From Macrococcoides epidermidis (GTDB lineage: Bacteria; Bacillota; Bacilli; Staphylococcales; Staphylococcaceae), in the NCBI RefSeq assembly GCF_042659445.1, contig NZ_JBHSSR010000001.1: a stretch of 64,000 nt of DNA; one strand, written 5' to 3'. The translations under genes were made by a program, and so were the position numbers. The notes under the pieces are model-generated. The model was not told the origin of the DNA. It did no database searches and worked only from the letters and a program-made list of their open reading frames with translations. Shown here in pieces: positions 33,339-42,420 of this stretch; positions within the stretch are counted from its first letter, which is position 1, and each line of letters starts with the position of its first letter.

Positions 33339-34373
33339 TTATGCGATGACTGCACCTTGTTCTGCATCAAAGTATTTAATTTTATCTTGTTTAATACGAA
33401 CATGAATGACATCTCCAATATTCAATGGTAATTGCTCATTGAATTTGGCGATACATTTCTCATCGCTAATATTAAAGTTCACAATTGTCGTATCACCTAA
33501 TATTTCACATGCGGTAACTGTTACTGCAGTTCCATTTTGATCAATGTACACATCTTCAGGTCTAAACCCTACATCAATCGTTTGATGATTAATCGTTGCA
33601 GGGAGACTGAAATCACCAAACTTAATCGCGTTATCAATTAAATGTCCTCTAACAATATTCATTGCTGGACTTCCCATAAAGTTTGCTACAAATTTATTGG
33701 CGGGATTATTGTATATTTCTAACGGTGTACCGATTTGTTGAATATGACCGTCATTTAAGACCATAATGCGATCACTCATCGTCATTGCTTCGACTTGATC
33801 ATGTGTAACATAAATCATCGTCATCCCCAGTCGTTGCTGTAACTGACGTAGTTCTACACGCATTTGGCCTCTCAGCTTTGCATCTAAGTTAGATAATGGT
33901 TCATCCATCAGACATATCTTTGATTCACTTACAATTGCACGAGCAAGTGCTACACGTTGACGTTGTCCTCCTGACAGTTCACCTGGCTTCTTCTTTAAAT
34001 AACTTTCTAATCCAACAAGCTTTGCCGCTTCCATCATCTTTTGCTGACGATCACTTTTAGGCACTTTTCTATTTTCCAGGGTAAATAATATATTCTTCTC
34101 TACCGTCATATGAGGATAAAGCGCATAGTTTTGAACTACCATCGATAGACTTCTATCTTTCGGATGTAAATGATTTGCTAACGTATCATTTATAAATAAC
34201 TTACCTTCAGTAATATCTTCTAATCCTGCAATCATCTTAAGCAGAGTACTTTTCCCGCAACCACTAGGTCCTACAAGTACAAAGAACTCACCAGCAGCTA
34301 CTTCAAAGTTAATATCTTTTAAAACCCATTGCTCTTTGTGATATCTTTTATTTATATTTTCTACTTTCAGCAT
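33339..34373 (-). CDS. ABC transporter ATP-binding protein (UgpC/MsmK type)
   Basis: 344-residue sugar-type importer ATPase. Walker A is GPSGCGKST, the signature LSGGQRQRVALARA, Walker B ICLMDEPLSNLDAK, and the H-loop YVTHDQ. A C-terminal MalK-like regulatory OB domain follows (VGFRPEDVYI ... DVIHVRIKQDKIKYFD). It powers the permease pair at 37773-39484. I reject the upstream ATG at 34391: ATG 34373 has GAGGG upstream and overlaps the HAD stop codon (TAATG). It is last in the operon. Confidence 0.92.
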   Translation of the reverse strand: MLKVENINKRYHKEQWVLKDINFEVAAGEFFVLVGPSGCGKSTLLKMIAGLEDITEGKLFINDTLANHLHPKDRSLSMVVQNYALYPHMTVEKNILFTLENRKVPKSDRQQKMMEAAKLVGLESYLKKKPGELSGGQRQRVALARAIVSESKICLMDEPLSNLDAKLRGQMRVELRQLQQRLGMTMIYVTHDQVEAMTMSDRIMVLNDGHIQQIGTPLEIYNNPANKFVANFMGSPAMNIVRGHLIDNAIKFGDFSLPATINHQTIDVGFRPEDVYIDQNGTAVTVTACEILGDTTIVNFNISDEKCIAKFNEQLPLNIGDVIHVRIKQDKIKYFDAEQGAVIA

Positions 34374-35089
34374 TAAAATCCCTCTTCCCAAATCAATTGG
34401 TCGTCTTTAATTAATTCTGTCACATCATTTAATATAATATCTGCTTCGTGCAAATGTTCATGCTTACTCGTCCCACTTAATACACCTATCGTAAGTCCAA
34501 TATTGCCATTCTTACCTAACTGCATATCGATAGGTGTATCACCAACCATAATCATTTCATTCGTCTTAATTTGATATTTTGCTATAAGTGAATCCAGTAT
34601 TAAATGATTAGGTTTTTGCACAGGGACTCTGTCACTTGTGATAATTTCATTAAAGTAATGGCGAATATCAAACTTTGTTAAGAAATTATCGGTACTAATA
34701 TAATCATCCGCTGTAATAACTGCTAACAGGTAACCTTTTTCCTGTAATTTTTTCAGTACAACGTCCGTGCCTTTAATCATTTCAAGCTGATGTTCATATT
34801 GATTGGCGAGTGCGTCCATATTTTTGCGCGTCCATGTTTCAACTCTTGCATCATTAGTGTAACCTTTAAACACCTTGATAATGTCGTTTGTTGTGCCACT
34901 TGATAATATGCCAGCAGGTTCGATGTAATCTGCACCTAAGCCTAATGCTTGTAATATATCTTCTTTATCAACTTGAACATCATACGAATTTATAAAGCTG
35001 TCTACAATATTATGACCAATTTTTACCCATACTGATTCGAATCTAAGCAGGGTACCATCTTTATCGAATATGACTAACTTATACTTCAT
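34373..35089 (-). CDS. HAD-IA family phosphatase
   Basis: 238 residues. Motif I FDKDGTLL with nucleophile Asp, motif II VITADD, Lys in VQKPNHLIL, and motif IV MIMVGDTPIDMQLG. The cap is helical (about 20-90), as in phosphoglycolate-phosphatase-like enzymes. It overlaps the upstream PHP gene by 11 bp and touches the ATPase gene, so it belongs to the transporter operon. It may remove the phosphate from a monoester released by the PHP enzyme, which is inference. Confidence 0.88.
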   Translation of the reverse strand: MKYKLVIFDKDGTLLRFESVWVKIGHNIVDSFINSYDVQVDKEDILQALGLGADYIEPAGILSSGTTNDIIKVFKGYTNDARVETWTRKNMDALANQYEHQLEMIKGTDVVLKKLQEKGYLLAVITADDYISTDNFLTKFDIRHYFNEIITSDRVPVQKPNHLILDSLIAKYQIKTNEMIMVGDTPIDMQLGKNGNIGLTIGVLSGTSKHEHLHEADIILNDVTELIKDDQLIWEEGF

Positions 35090-36401
35090 ACATCAATGCC
35101 TTCACTTCTTTATATGTTGTTGTAGTACGTTCGATTACACCTTGATAAATTGGATTTGTAAATGCTATTAGCTCTTCGTTCCTTAGTTCAAATCTAAAGA
35201 AATCATTAGGCTCAACTTCAATATTAAATGTAGCAACATTATTTTCTAAAGCAGCAACATAGCGTTTATCTTTCGTAAATAGCGTTACTTCTGCCGTTAT
35301 AGGTTCTCCTTTAACTTCAAATGACACTAGTAAGTTACCACTTGTATTCATTGTCTCACCAAACATTACTGCTTTATCATTTACAGTAACGCTGAATGCT
35401 TCAACATCCATAAATCTCGTTACGAATACATGGCCATTTCGGATACTTTGGAGTAAATTGTCTTTATTTAGTCCATCACAATATACATGTGTTGTCGGAT
35501 CATTTAATGCATTTGTTCTATTGTTATCTTTCACATCAATTAGATGATGGAAATCACTACCTCCAACTGCTGTAATGCGATGCCCCGTTACAAGTGATGC
35601 GTGCCAGAACTTTAAAGCATCTTCTGTTGCCTGAGGATTATCCTTATAACTTGGATCATTCCATAATTCAAGACTATCAATCTTCGTTAAATCCAGTTCA
35701 TCATGTAACCATGACCAAATTGTCAAGAATGGATGGTTAATGCTCACTAACGTACCTTTATCACGCATTCTATCCATCAAACGATGCGTGCCTTCAATAG
35801 ATTCAATATTATAGTCATCTGAATACATATCGATGGTATCCTGAAGGTTTAATGCATTCCAATGCCCTGTATTACCTGTAAACTCAACACCTGGAAGTAC
35901 TAACAGATCACTCTCTGGCCATATTGTATGGTAAAAGTTATGATCTGTAATAAAGAAGAAATCTAAGCCCACTTCCTTTGCATGTGCAACCAATTCACCT
36001 GGTGTTAAACTACCATCAGTAAGGTTCGTATGCGCATGCAAGTCGCCTTTATAAAAACGTTTGTCTGTTATACTTTTATCTGTCATACTCTGAATAATAT
36101 GATGATGCTCTTCGATATGCGCAGGCTTACCATCAGTTACTTCAACATTAACAATCGGCATCGTAAACTTCTGCACGTCCATTACGACGTAAGTAAGATC
36201 GCTATCATCAAATAATTGTGATTGCCCATAAGATACATCTGCTAAATCAACCACTAATTCAGCATCTCTACCGATATATTGATACACTAATGTATCACCC
36301 TGATACAAACGGACATAAGTCCAGAATTCACATTGTATATTAAAAGTAATAAGAGGATATTGGAATCCTCTTATTGAAATTGTACCTATAGCTTTGTTCA
36401 T
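35079..36401 (-). CDS. CehA/McbA family PHP-domain metallohydrolase
   Basis: 440 residues. An N-terminal beta domain (1-100) precedes a PHP phosphoesterase domain with metal ligands in KGDLHAHTNLTDG (His122, His124), FFFITDHNFY (152-154), LPGVEFTGN, VSINHPF and AVGGSDFHH. A beta tail ends the protein. Annotation as CehA/McbA-like rests on this layout; PHP domains usually hydrolyse phosphoesters. No signal peptide, so it is cytoplasmic. It lies 15 bp after the binding-protein gene. The operon suggests it acts on the imported compound. Confidence 0.82.
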   Translation of the reverse strand: MNKAIGTISIRGFQYPLITFNIQCEFWTYVRLYQGDTLVYQYIGRDAELVVDLADVSYGQSQLFDDSDLTYVVMDVQKFTMPIVNVEVTDGKPAHIEEHHHIIQSMTDKSITDKRFYKGDLHAHTNLTDGSLTPGELVAHAKEVGLDFFFITDHNFYHTIWPESDLLVLPGVEFTGNTGHWNALNLQDTIDMYSDDYNIESIEGTHRLMDRMRDKGTLVSINHPFLTIWSWLHDELDLTKIDSLELWNDPSYKDNPQATEDALKFWHASLVTGHRITAVGGSDFHHLIDVKDNNRTNALNDPTTHVYCDGLNKDNLLQSIRNGHVFVTRFMDVEAFSVTVNDKAVMFGETMNTSGNLLVSFEVKGEPITAEVTLFTKDKRYVAALENNVATFNIEVEPNDFFRFELRNEELIAFTNPIYQGVIERTTTTYKEVKALMYEV

Positions 36402-36416
36402 TTGACTGGCCCCTTA

Positions 36417-37739
36417 CTATTTAGCACTATTATCTAAAGCTGCTTGTGCTTCTTTTTGTGCTTCATCTAATACTTCTTTCGCTGACTTACCTTCAATTTC
36501 CATTTTGTCAGCTGCTTTTTTGATTGCATCTTGTATCTTGCCGCCAGTTGGATCGATAAATAAGCTTGAAGCATGTTCTGCCTGCTCAATAGGCTTTAAG
36601 ATTTGTGGATGTTTCTTAGCGTAAGCTTTAAATTTTGCATCATCTTTTGCTGAACTTCTCACTGCGATATAACCAGTATTCATTGACCAGTCTGCAGTAT
36701 TTTCTGCCTTCTCAAAGAATTTGATAAATTCAAATGCCGCTGCTTTTTGTTTCGCTTCAGCTTTAGATGGAATCGCTAACTGTTGACTTGATGCAACCGG
36801 TGCACCTTTCTTACCATTAAATCCAGGTTGCTCAGCAGCTGCTAATATTTTGAAGTCAAGATCTCCCTGGTCACCTGATGAACCGATATAACCTGCAGAT
36901 TTTCCTTGCATTACTTCATCAATCGTTTTATACCAATATTCCCAACCTTGGCCACCTGAATTGATTTTCATCGTCTTATCCTTGTTAATACCGCGATCAA
37001 TAATTGACCATGCTTCTACCCACTCTTTAGAGTTGATCATTACTTTCTTACCTGATTCGTCAATTACTTTCCCACCGTTAGAGAAAGCCATATCCATTAA
37101 GTTGTCAGCACCCCACATTGGCGACCAACCATAACGTTCAACTTTATTGCCAGATTTCTTAGTTAATTTCTTTGCTGCTGCTTCAAATTTCGTCCAGTCT
37201 TTAAAGATATCTTCAGTTAATCCCGCTTCCTTTAAAGCATCTTTACGGTAATACATTAATTGTGTTGTACCGTATGCTGGTAACGTGAATTGCTTATCTT
37301 CAAACTGTCCATCCTTTAAGAATGTCTCAATAATATCTTTCGTTTCATAATCATCTTTTACATCAATGTATGGCGTTAACTCTGTTAAAATCTTTTTCTT
37401 TGCCATAATCTTACCAGTGTCCGTTGTTGTTAAAATTAAAGCAGGTGTCTTACCACTTGCGACAGCAGCTTGTAATTTCTTATAAGTTTCATCATAATCT
37501 GCTTGCTGAACACCTTTTACTACAACTTTATCTTGTGATTTATTAAAGGCCTCGATTTTCTCCTTCATTTGATCGCCTAATTTACCACCTAGACCATACC
37601 AGAACTCGATTTCTACCTTGTCACCTTTTTTTAACTCTACAACCTTACCATTAGATCCACCATTTGAAGTACCACCGCAACCTGCTAATGTTGTTGCTAA
37701 TACAATAGAAGATAAACCTGCATAAATAAACTTTTTCAT
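36417..37739 (-). CDS. ABC transporter substrate-binding lipoprotein (sugar/UgpB type)
   Basis: 440-residue extracellular solute-binding protein (family 1). Lipobox LAGC gives a lipid-anchored Cys21. VEIEFWYGLGGKLGDQMKEKIEAFNKSQDKVVVKGV is the family opening, and WGADNLMDMAFSNGGKVI and AAFEFIKFFEKAENTADWSMNTGYIAVR are typical late blocks, as in UgpB/MsmE. Ligand not determinable; the linked PHP and HAD hydrolases hint at a phosphorylated or esterified compound. It lies between the permease and hydrolase genes. Confidence 0.9.
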   Translation of the reverse strand: MKKFIYAGLSSIVLATTLAGCGGTSNGGSNGKVVELKKGDKVEIEFWYGLGGKLGDQMKEKIEAFNKSQDKVVVKGVQQADYDETYKKLQAAVASGKTPALILTTTDTGKIMAKKKILTELTPYIDVKDDYETKDIIETFLKDGQFEDKQFTLPAYGTTQLMYYRKDALKEAGLTEDIFKDWTKFEAAAKKLTKKSGNKVERYGWSPMWGADNLMDMAFSNGGKVIDESGKKVMINSKEWVEAWSIIDRGINKDKTMKINSGGQGWEYWYKTIDEVMQGKSAGYIGSSGDQGDLDFKILAAAEQPGFNGKKGAPVASSQQLAIPSKAEAKQKAAAFEFIKFFEKAENTADWSMNTGYIAVRSSAKDDAKFKAYAKKHPQILKPIEQAEHASSLFIDPTGGKIQDAIKKAADKMEIEGKSAKEVLDEAQKEAQAALDNSAK

Positions 37740-37772
37740 TTTTTCTTTCTCCCTTAGTTTATGATTAATAAT

Positions 37773-38597
37773 TTATTTAATACCATTGTCTGAAATACCA
37801 CTTACAAATACCTTTTGAATCGCAAAGAACAAGATGAGTAACGGTAAGATAGTAAACGTTGAAGCTGCCATTACTTCCGGCCACTTCACACCGTATGCTC
37901 CACCTTCAATAAAGAATTGTCTTAAACCATTCGTTATCAACATCTTATCTTGAGATTGCAAGATTAACGAAGGCCATAGATAACTGTTGTAATTCTGTAC
38001 AAAGCTGATCAACATAAACGTAACAAATGTCGGTTTCGTTAACGGAAACATAATTCTAAATAAAATCTTAAAGTGACTCGCACCATCAATCAGTGCAGCT
38101 TGAATCACCTCTTTAGAAATCTGTTTGAATGCCTGTCTGAATAAAAACACACCGTAAACACTCGCTGCACTCGAAATAATTAATCCGATATGACTGTCAA
38201 TTAAATTTAATTTACTCAAAATAATATAGCTCGGTACGTAAGTTGCCGCAGCAGGTAACATATACGTTCCCATGACAATCGAGAACAACGTATGTTTACC
38301 TTTCCATTGCATTTGAGTCAGTGCATAAGCAAATAATGCTGAAGTCACTGTTTGAATTAATACAATCGCAATAGACGTGTACGTACTATTCCATATGTAT
38401 GTTGCAAACGGTGCTGAATGAAAAGCTTCATTAAATGTCTGCCATTTCGGTGATGCAGGAAACAATTTAAATGGCACCTGGAATATCTCATCTTTCGTCT
38501 TTAACGCGCTGAGAATCATCCATAGAAACGGAAAGAACATCAGGAAACTTGCAAGCGCTAATATTACATGTCTAATCGTTAAATTGAATTTCCTCAT
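37773..38597 (-). CDS. carbohydrate ABC transporter permease (MalG/UgpE type)
   Basis: 274-residue membrane protein with six spans. The EAA loop reads QISKEVIQAALIDGASHFKILFRIMFPLTKP, the coupling helix for the ATPase. I place the start at the ATG overlapping the stop of the upstream permease (ATGA) rather than a GTG five codons earlier. It forms the inner-membrane channel with the product of 38594-39484. Confidence 0.9.
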   Translation of the reverse strand: MRKFNLTIRHVILALASFLMFFPFLWMILSALKTKDEIFQVPFKLFPASPKWQTFNEAFHSAPFATYIWNSTYTSIAIVLIQTVTSALFAYALTQMQWKGKHTLFSIVMGTYMLPAAATYVPSYIILSKLNLIDSHIGLIISSAASVYGVFLFRQAFKQISKEVIQAALIDGASHFKILFRIMFPLTKPTFVTFMLISFVQNYNSYLWPSLILQSQDKMLITNGLRQFFIEGGAYGVKWPEVMAASTFTILPLLILFFAIQKVFVSGISDNGIK

Positions 38598-39484
38598 TGA
38601 TAATGCACCCACTTCTTAGAAACATAGAACTGTATTGCTGAAAGTATCGCTGTAATTACAATTAATATCGTTGCAAGTGCTGTCGCACGACCCATATTGT
38701 ATTCTTCAAAGGCCATCTGATAATACATGTACAGTATCGTTCTAGTAGAACCTGCCGGACCTCCTTGCGTTAATATCTGGAACTGGTCATAAGCTTGCAG
38801 GGCATCAATTGCCAGAATAATCACTAAGAAAAATGTCGTAGGTGAGATCATAGGTAATGTAATCTTCATTAACTGTCTAAATGGTGGTGTACCATCAATT
38901 GATGCAGCCTGATAAAGTTCTTTCGGCACTTTCTTTAAAGCATCTAAATAAAAAATCATCGCCCAGCCAATACCTTTCCAAACTGTGACAATAATAACGG
39001 CAACCATCGCCCACTGTGATGATTGTAGCCATCCAGGTTGTCCTAAATGAAGCATCCCTAACACTTGATTGAGAATACCTATTTTTGGTTCAAAGATCCA
39101 TGACCAGACAATTGACACAGCAACCATCGGCGTAATCCACGGCGAGAATAATAATGTTCTGTATATGCCACCGAGATGAATCTTCTTCACAACAAGCAAC
39201 GCGAAACATAACCCCAATACTAAAGTAGGAATTGTCGTTCCAACGACAAAGTAAAATGTATTCCATAGTACTTTGTAAAATTGCTCATCAGTTAAAATAC
39301 TTTGATAATTACCTAATGCAACCATATTGTATTCTTCACTCATAAAATCCCAATCTGTAAAGCTGATATAAAAGCTATAGAACATCGGAAAAATCCAGAA
39401 TGCTGTTAATGGAATTAAACAAGGCAGAATAAAACATAATAAAGTCAGCCAATTGCTTTTTAATAACTTCTTATTCTTGTTCAT
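38594..39484 (-). CDS. carbohydrate ABC transporter permease (MalF/UgpA type)
   Basis: 296-residue permease with six spans. The EAA loop is VPKELYQAASIDGTPPFRQLMKITLPMISP. The N-terminus FWIFPMFYSFYISFTDWDF is typical for the MalF/UgpA class. First gene of the six-gene operon; GGAG precedes the ATG. A palindrome at 39549-39564 and the DeoR gene lie upstream. Confidence 0.9.
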   Translation of the reverse strand: MNKNKKLLKSNWLTLLCFILPCLIPLTAFWIFPMFYSFYISFTDWDFMSEEYNMVALGNYQSILTDEQFYKVLWNTFYFVVGTTIPTLVLGLCFALLVVKKIHLGGIYRTLLFSPWITPMVAVSIVWSWIFEPKIGILNQVLGMLHLGQPGWLQSSQWAMVAVIIVTVWKGIGWAMIFYLDALKKVPKELYQAASIDGTPPFRQLMKITLPMISPTTFFLVIILAIDALQAYDQFQILTQGGPAGSTRTILYMYYQMAFEEYNMGRATALATILIVITAILSAIQFYVSKKWVHYQ

Positions 39485-39548
39485 GTTGATCTCCTTTCAA
39501 TGCTAATATACAAGGTAATTATGTATTCAATGTTAATAATATGTAAAT

Positions 39549-39564
39549 TATGTGTAAACACATA
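39549..39564. promoter_or_regulatory. candidate operator upstream of the ABC operon
   Basis: Perfect palindrome TATGTGT-AA-ACACATA 65 bp before the first permease start and close to the DeoR gene's 3' end. A plausible site for that regulator, unproven. Confidence 0.4.
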
Positions 39565-39566
39565 AA

Positions 39567-39592
39567 AAACACACAAATTAATTTGTGTGTTT
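39567..39592 (-). terminator. hairpin after the DeoR-family gene
   Basis: Perfect 12-bp stem AAACACACAAAT-ta-ATTTGTGTGTTT just past the regulator's stop codon on the minus strand, with A-rich flank reading as U's. It overlaps the promoter region of the ABC operon. Confidence 0.75.
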
Positions 39593-39603
39593 AATCCATC
39601 CAT

Positions 39604-40362
39604 CTATATAATTTTATATTTACTCGCATATTTCTCTTTTATATTTTCAGCCAATCGCTCATCACTAATTATTACATCACATAATTGATCATCTCCCAGA
39701 TGTATAAGGGATACATTATCAAACTTACTATGATCAGCAACAGCCACAACAGTTTGCGCACGAGAATGAAATGCTTTCTTGATCTTTACCTCTTCCATAC
39801 CGTAATCTGTAAAACCTTTGTGCATATCAATACCACTTAAACTCATGAAGAATAAATCAATATTATATTTGCTAATATGCTCAATCGCAACATCCCCAAT
39901 AATACAACGTTCCTGATTATATAACACGCCACCTGGCACAATAACTGTGAAAGTTGTTATTTTAGCAACAATCTCTATGATGGGAAGACTGTTGGTAATA
40001 ATGGTTAAGCGGTTAAACTTCCTGGCAAGACATCTCGCAATCGCTGTATTTGTCGTACTCACATCTAATGCAATGGACATTCCCTCTTTTACAAACTGCG
40101 TTGCCTTTCTGGCAATCTCTTTCTTCTCTTCTGCATATAAATTCTCACGCTCTATGAAATTCTTCTCCACATCCGACTTCGGTTCAATATATTCAGCACC
40201 ACCATGTACTCGCTTTAACTTCCCTTGCAATTCTAATGCTTCAAAATCACGGCGTATCGTTTCGAAAGACACATTCAATAAATGTGCAGTTTCTTTAGAG
40301 CGAAGTTTCTTATGCTTTAACAATAAATTTAAAATTTCATTATATCTCTCATCAACAGTCAC
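39604..40362 (-). CDS. DeoR/GlpR-family regulator
   Basis: 252 residues. The N-terminal helix-turn-helix reads RYNEILNLLLKHKKLRSKETAHLLNVSFETIRRDFEALELQGKLKRVHGGA, the classic DeoR signature. The C-terminal sensor domain (ALDVSTTNTAIARCL, LTIITNSLPII, FFMSLSGIDMHKGFTDYGMEE) binds sugar phosphates in this family. GTG at 40362 is chosen as start because AAAGGAG lies eight bases upstream; the longer frame has no site. It probably represses the neighbouring ABC/PHP/HAD operon, which would then respond to a phosphorylated intermediate. Confidence 0.88.
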   Translation of the reverse strand: MTVDERYNEILNLLLKHKKLRSKETAHLLNVSFETIRRDFEALELQGKLKRVHGGAEYIEPKSDVEKNFIERENLYAEEKKEIARKATQFVKEGMSIALDVSTTNTAIARCLARKFNRLTIITNSLPIIEIVAKITTFTVIVPGGVLYNQERCIIGDVAIEHISKYNIDLFFMSLSGIDMHKGFTDYGMEEVKIKKAFHSRAQTVVAVADHSKFDNVSLIHLGDDQLCDVIISDERLAENIKEKYASKYKII

Positions 40363-40509
40363 AATACACACTCCTTTTTGTGCATTTACACAGTAATACT
40401 TATACATTCCCACAAATCCAAATATTATGCAATAATATTAAATTTTAATGTAGATGGGGATAAGTGCTGATGATCATGATAATACTCTGTAATAATCTAA
40501 CAAAAAAAC

Positions 40510-40539
40510 AAAAAGCCCAGAAAAAAATTCTGAGCTTTT
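40510..40539 (-). terminator. terminator of the gltS remnant
   Basis: Stem AAAAGC(C)CAGAA / TTCTG(A)GCTTTT with an A-run on the left giving U's on the minus strand, just after the gltS fragment's stop. Confidence 0.75.
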
Positions 40540-40550
40540 ACATATTTGTA

Positions 40551-40748
40551 TTAACTGAATAAATTTATTGTCATAATAATGATTGGTACTGAAAATACAT
40601 CAATTAAAAATGCACCTACAACAGGTACGATTAAAAATGCTCTTTGTGAAGGTCCGAATAATTTTGTAACGGAGTCCATATTGGCCATAGCGTTAGGTGT
40701 TGCACCTAATCCGTGAGCTAAGAATCCGTCTACCATCACTGCACTGTC
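40551..40748 (-). pseudogene. gltS: C-terminal fragment of sodium/glutamate symporter GltS
   Basis: About 65 codons reading YDSAVMVDGFLAHGLGATPN, then AMANMDSVTKLFGPSQRAFL, then a final helix and stop. This is the last reentrant loop and last helix of GltS (compare the family block GATPxAxANM and F-x-V-P-V-V-G-A-F-x-I-D). The other 330 or so residues are missing; upstream DNA switches to unrelated sequence at about 40740-40750. Its terminator is intact. Confidence 0.82.
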
Positions 40749-40882
40749 ATACCATCAACTCCAGCTGCTCCTTTGTTTGCCTTAACTCTTTTTATTGCCT
40801 CATTGAGATTCTCATCATTTACAACAAGCTCCATCAGAGATGCAGAACTTAAAGTTAATGCACTAATAGCAATTTTTTTCAT
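40736..40882 (-). pseudogene. chimeric scrap: signal peptide plus group II intron reverse transcriptase N-terminus
   Basis: A 48-codon frame starts after GGAGG with MKKIAISALTLSSAS, a secretion signal, and then reads LMELVVNDENLNEAIKRVK followed by ANKGAAGVDGMTV. The latter is the conserved N-terminal block of group II intron reverse transcriptase/maturases (N-L-x-x-A-x-x-x-V-x-x-N-K-G-A-x-G-x-D-G-M-T-V). It stops at 40736, where the sequence joins gltS. Three unrelated gene pieces thus sit within 350 bp, apparently a deletion scar. Confidence 0.65.
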
Positions 40883-40953
40883 TTCATTTTCCTCCAATGC
40901 GATTTACCTAAATCATACTATCATTTACAGAAAACAACAATCTATTTCGAATA

Positions 40954-41850
40954 TTAATTATGCATAAGTTGACGTAGTGTTTCATACTCAGCGTTCTCCA
41001 AATGCACACCATTCACACCGACCACTTTACTCGATACTAGATTTGCAAAATCAATGGCTTCATGTAGTGTTTTCTCGGCGCTTAATGCTGCCATTACGCC
41101 ACCAGTATGACTATCTCCAGCGCCTATTGTATCAACGACCTCAGCTTTATATCCTGTTACACTGTGCAGCTTACCATCATAATAAATTACACCCTCTGTA
41201 CCAGTCGTCACAATGACTGTATTATGTGTCCAGTCATACATTTTTTGTACCGCTTCTTCTATATTTTCTATCCCGGTTAATTCTTTTATTTCCTGTTCAT
41301 TTAAATGAATGATCGGAGACAACGCGTAAAGTGCTTCCATTTTCCTCTGTTCAATTAATTTACCTCGAGGACCCGGACAGAAGATAATCTGACCTGAAAC
41401 TTCTTTCAACATTTCTATAATCTTATCGCCATCTGTTTCTTCAATCTCCAATCCACACACATAAATATAATCAAATGAAGTCATATCTAAATCCGTTACC
41501 CATTCTGGATTAAATGAATACTCCACGCCGTGATGGGACAAGAATGTTCTATCACCATTTTCTTCAACGAAACAATAACAACATCCATTCGCACCACTTA
41601 GATGTATTTCACTTTGTATACCTAGACGATTCAATTCTTTCTTCACAAAATCACCATACATACCTGTTCCTACTGGTGATATAAAAGTATAATCTACACC
41701 CATCTGATGCAATACATTCACAACGTTAAACGCACACCCACCTACTGCCATCATCTGCTTTTTAATATGTTCATCACCTTGACTCGTCGGTAATCTATCC
41801 ATGTAAATCATAATATCAGCAACAGTTGATCCAATCACTAAACACTTCAT
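40954..41850 (-). CDS. PfkB-family carbohydrate kinase
   Basis: 298 residues. The N-terminal signature GGCAFNVVNVLHQMG is the PfkB block 1 and VDTIGAGDSHTGGVMAAL is block 2 with the catalytic Asp and anion hole. The sugar is unknown; nucleoside or ribose-like substrates are typical. ATG 41850 is preferred over one nine codons upstream because AAGGTAGG lies just before it. It is not co-directional with an obvious partner: the ABC operon is separated by the gltS scar. Confidence 0.88.
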   Translation of the reverse strand: MKCLVIGSTVADIMIYMDRLPTSQGDEHIKKQMMAVGGCAFNVVNVLHQMGVDYTFISPVGTGMYGDFVKKELNRLGIQSEIHLSGANGCCYCFVEENGDRTFLSHHGVEYSFNPEWVTDLDMTSFDYIYVCGLEIEETDGDKIIEMLKEVSGQIIFCPGPRGKLIEQRKMEALYALSPIIHLNEQEIKELTGIENIEEAVQKMYDWTHNTVIVTTGTEGVIYYDGKLHSVTGYKAEVVDTIGAGDSHTGGVMAALSAEKTLHEAIDFANLVSSKVVGVNGVHLENAEYETLRQLMHN

Positions 41851-41991
41851 AAGCACACCTACCTTTATTAAATTCATTTTATAACAGTTTCATCAATTAA
41901 TCATAAAATTTTCTAGAAAAAATATACCATTTTCTTCAACTTTCCTAATTTGTGGTTTATAATGAGTATATTGAACAAAAGGGGTGGCGAC

Positions 41992-42420
41992 ATGATATCG
42001 TGGTATATTAAACACAATAAAAAATTTTATATTACGAGTATGGTTGGTCTTATCATTGTAGCTTGTGCATTTATCTTTATATACTATCCGAAGTATACTT
42101 TATTCGCGGTATATGCATTTACAATGATGCTATTGATTTGCTATGCAGATACGATTACACAAATTAAAAGATACCTGGAAACCAACAAAGCTAAAGAATG
42201 GCTCGTTGCACAATGGTATTTAAAGGACTGCATTACATACAGCATTGTATTATCTATTATTATTGGTCTCGGCTATATTGTAATCCATCTCTCACCACCA
42301 AACATTCCAGGAAGCAATATGCACTACACGACTATAATTATGTTTATTTTGTATGTCCTATTTAAATGGCTGCGCTACTATGAGTTACGTCGTGAAATGA
42401 AAGAAGAAAAGACGATTTGA
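41992..42420 (+). CDS. membrane protein, 142 aa
   Basis: Four predicted membrane spans arranged as two pairs around a charged loop (ADTITQIKRYLETNKAKEWLVAQWYLKDC). Start is the ATG at 41992 after AAAAGGGGTGG; an ATG 14 codons upstream has no site. A damaged paralogue lies at 30110-30434. Its stop overlaps the TTG start of the next membrane gene, so the two are coupled. No function assigned. Confidence 0.72.
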   Translation: MISWYIKHNKKFYITSMVGLIIVACAFIFIYYPKYTLFAVYAFTMMLLICYADTITQIKRYLETNKAKEWLVAQWYLKDCITYSIVLSIIIGLGYIVIHLSPPNIPGSNMHYTTIIMFILYVLFKWLRYYELRREMKEEKTI

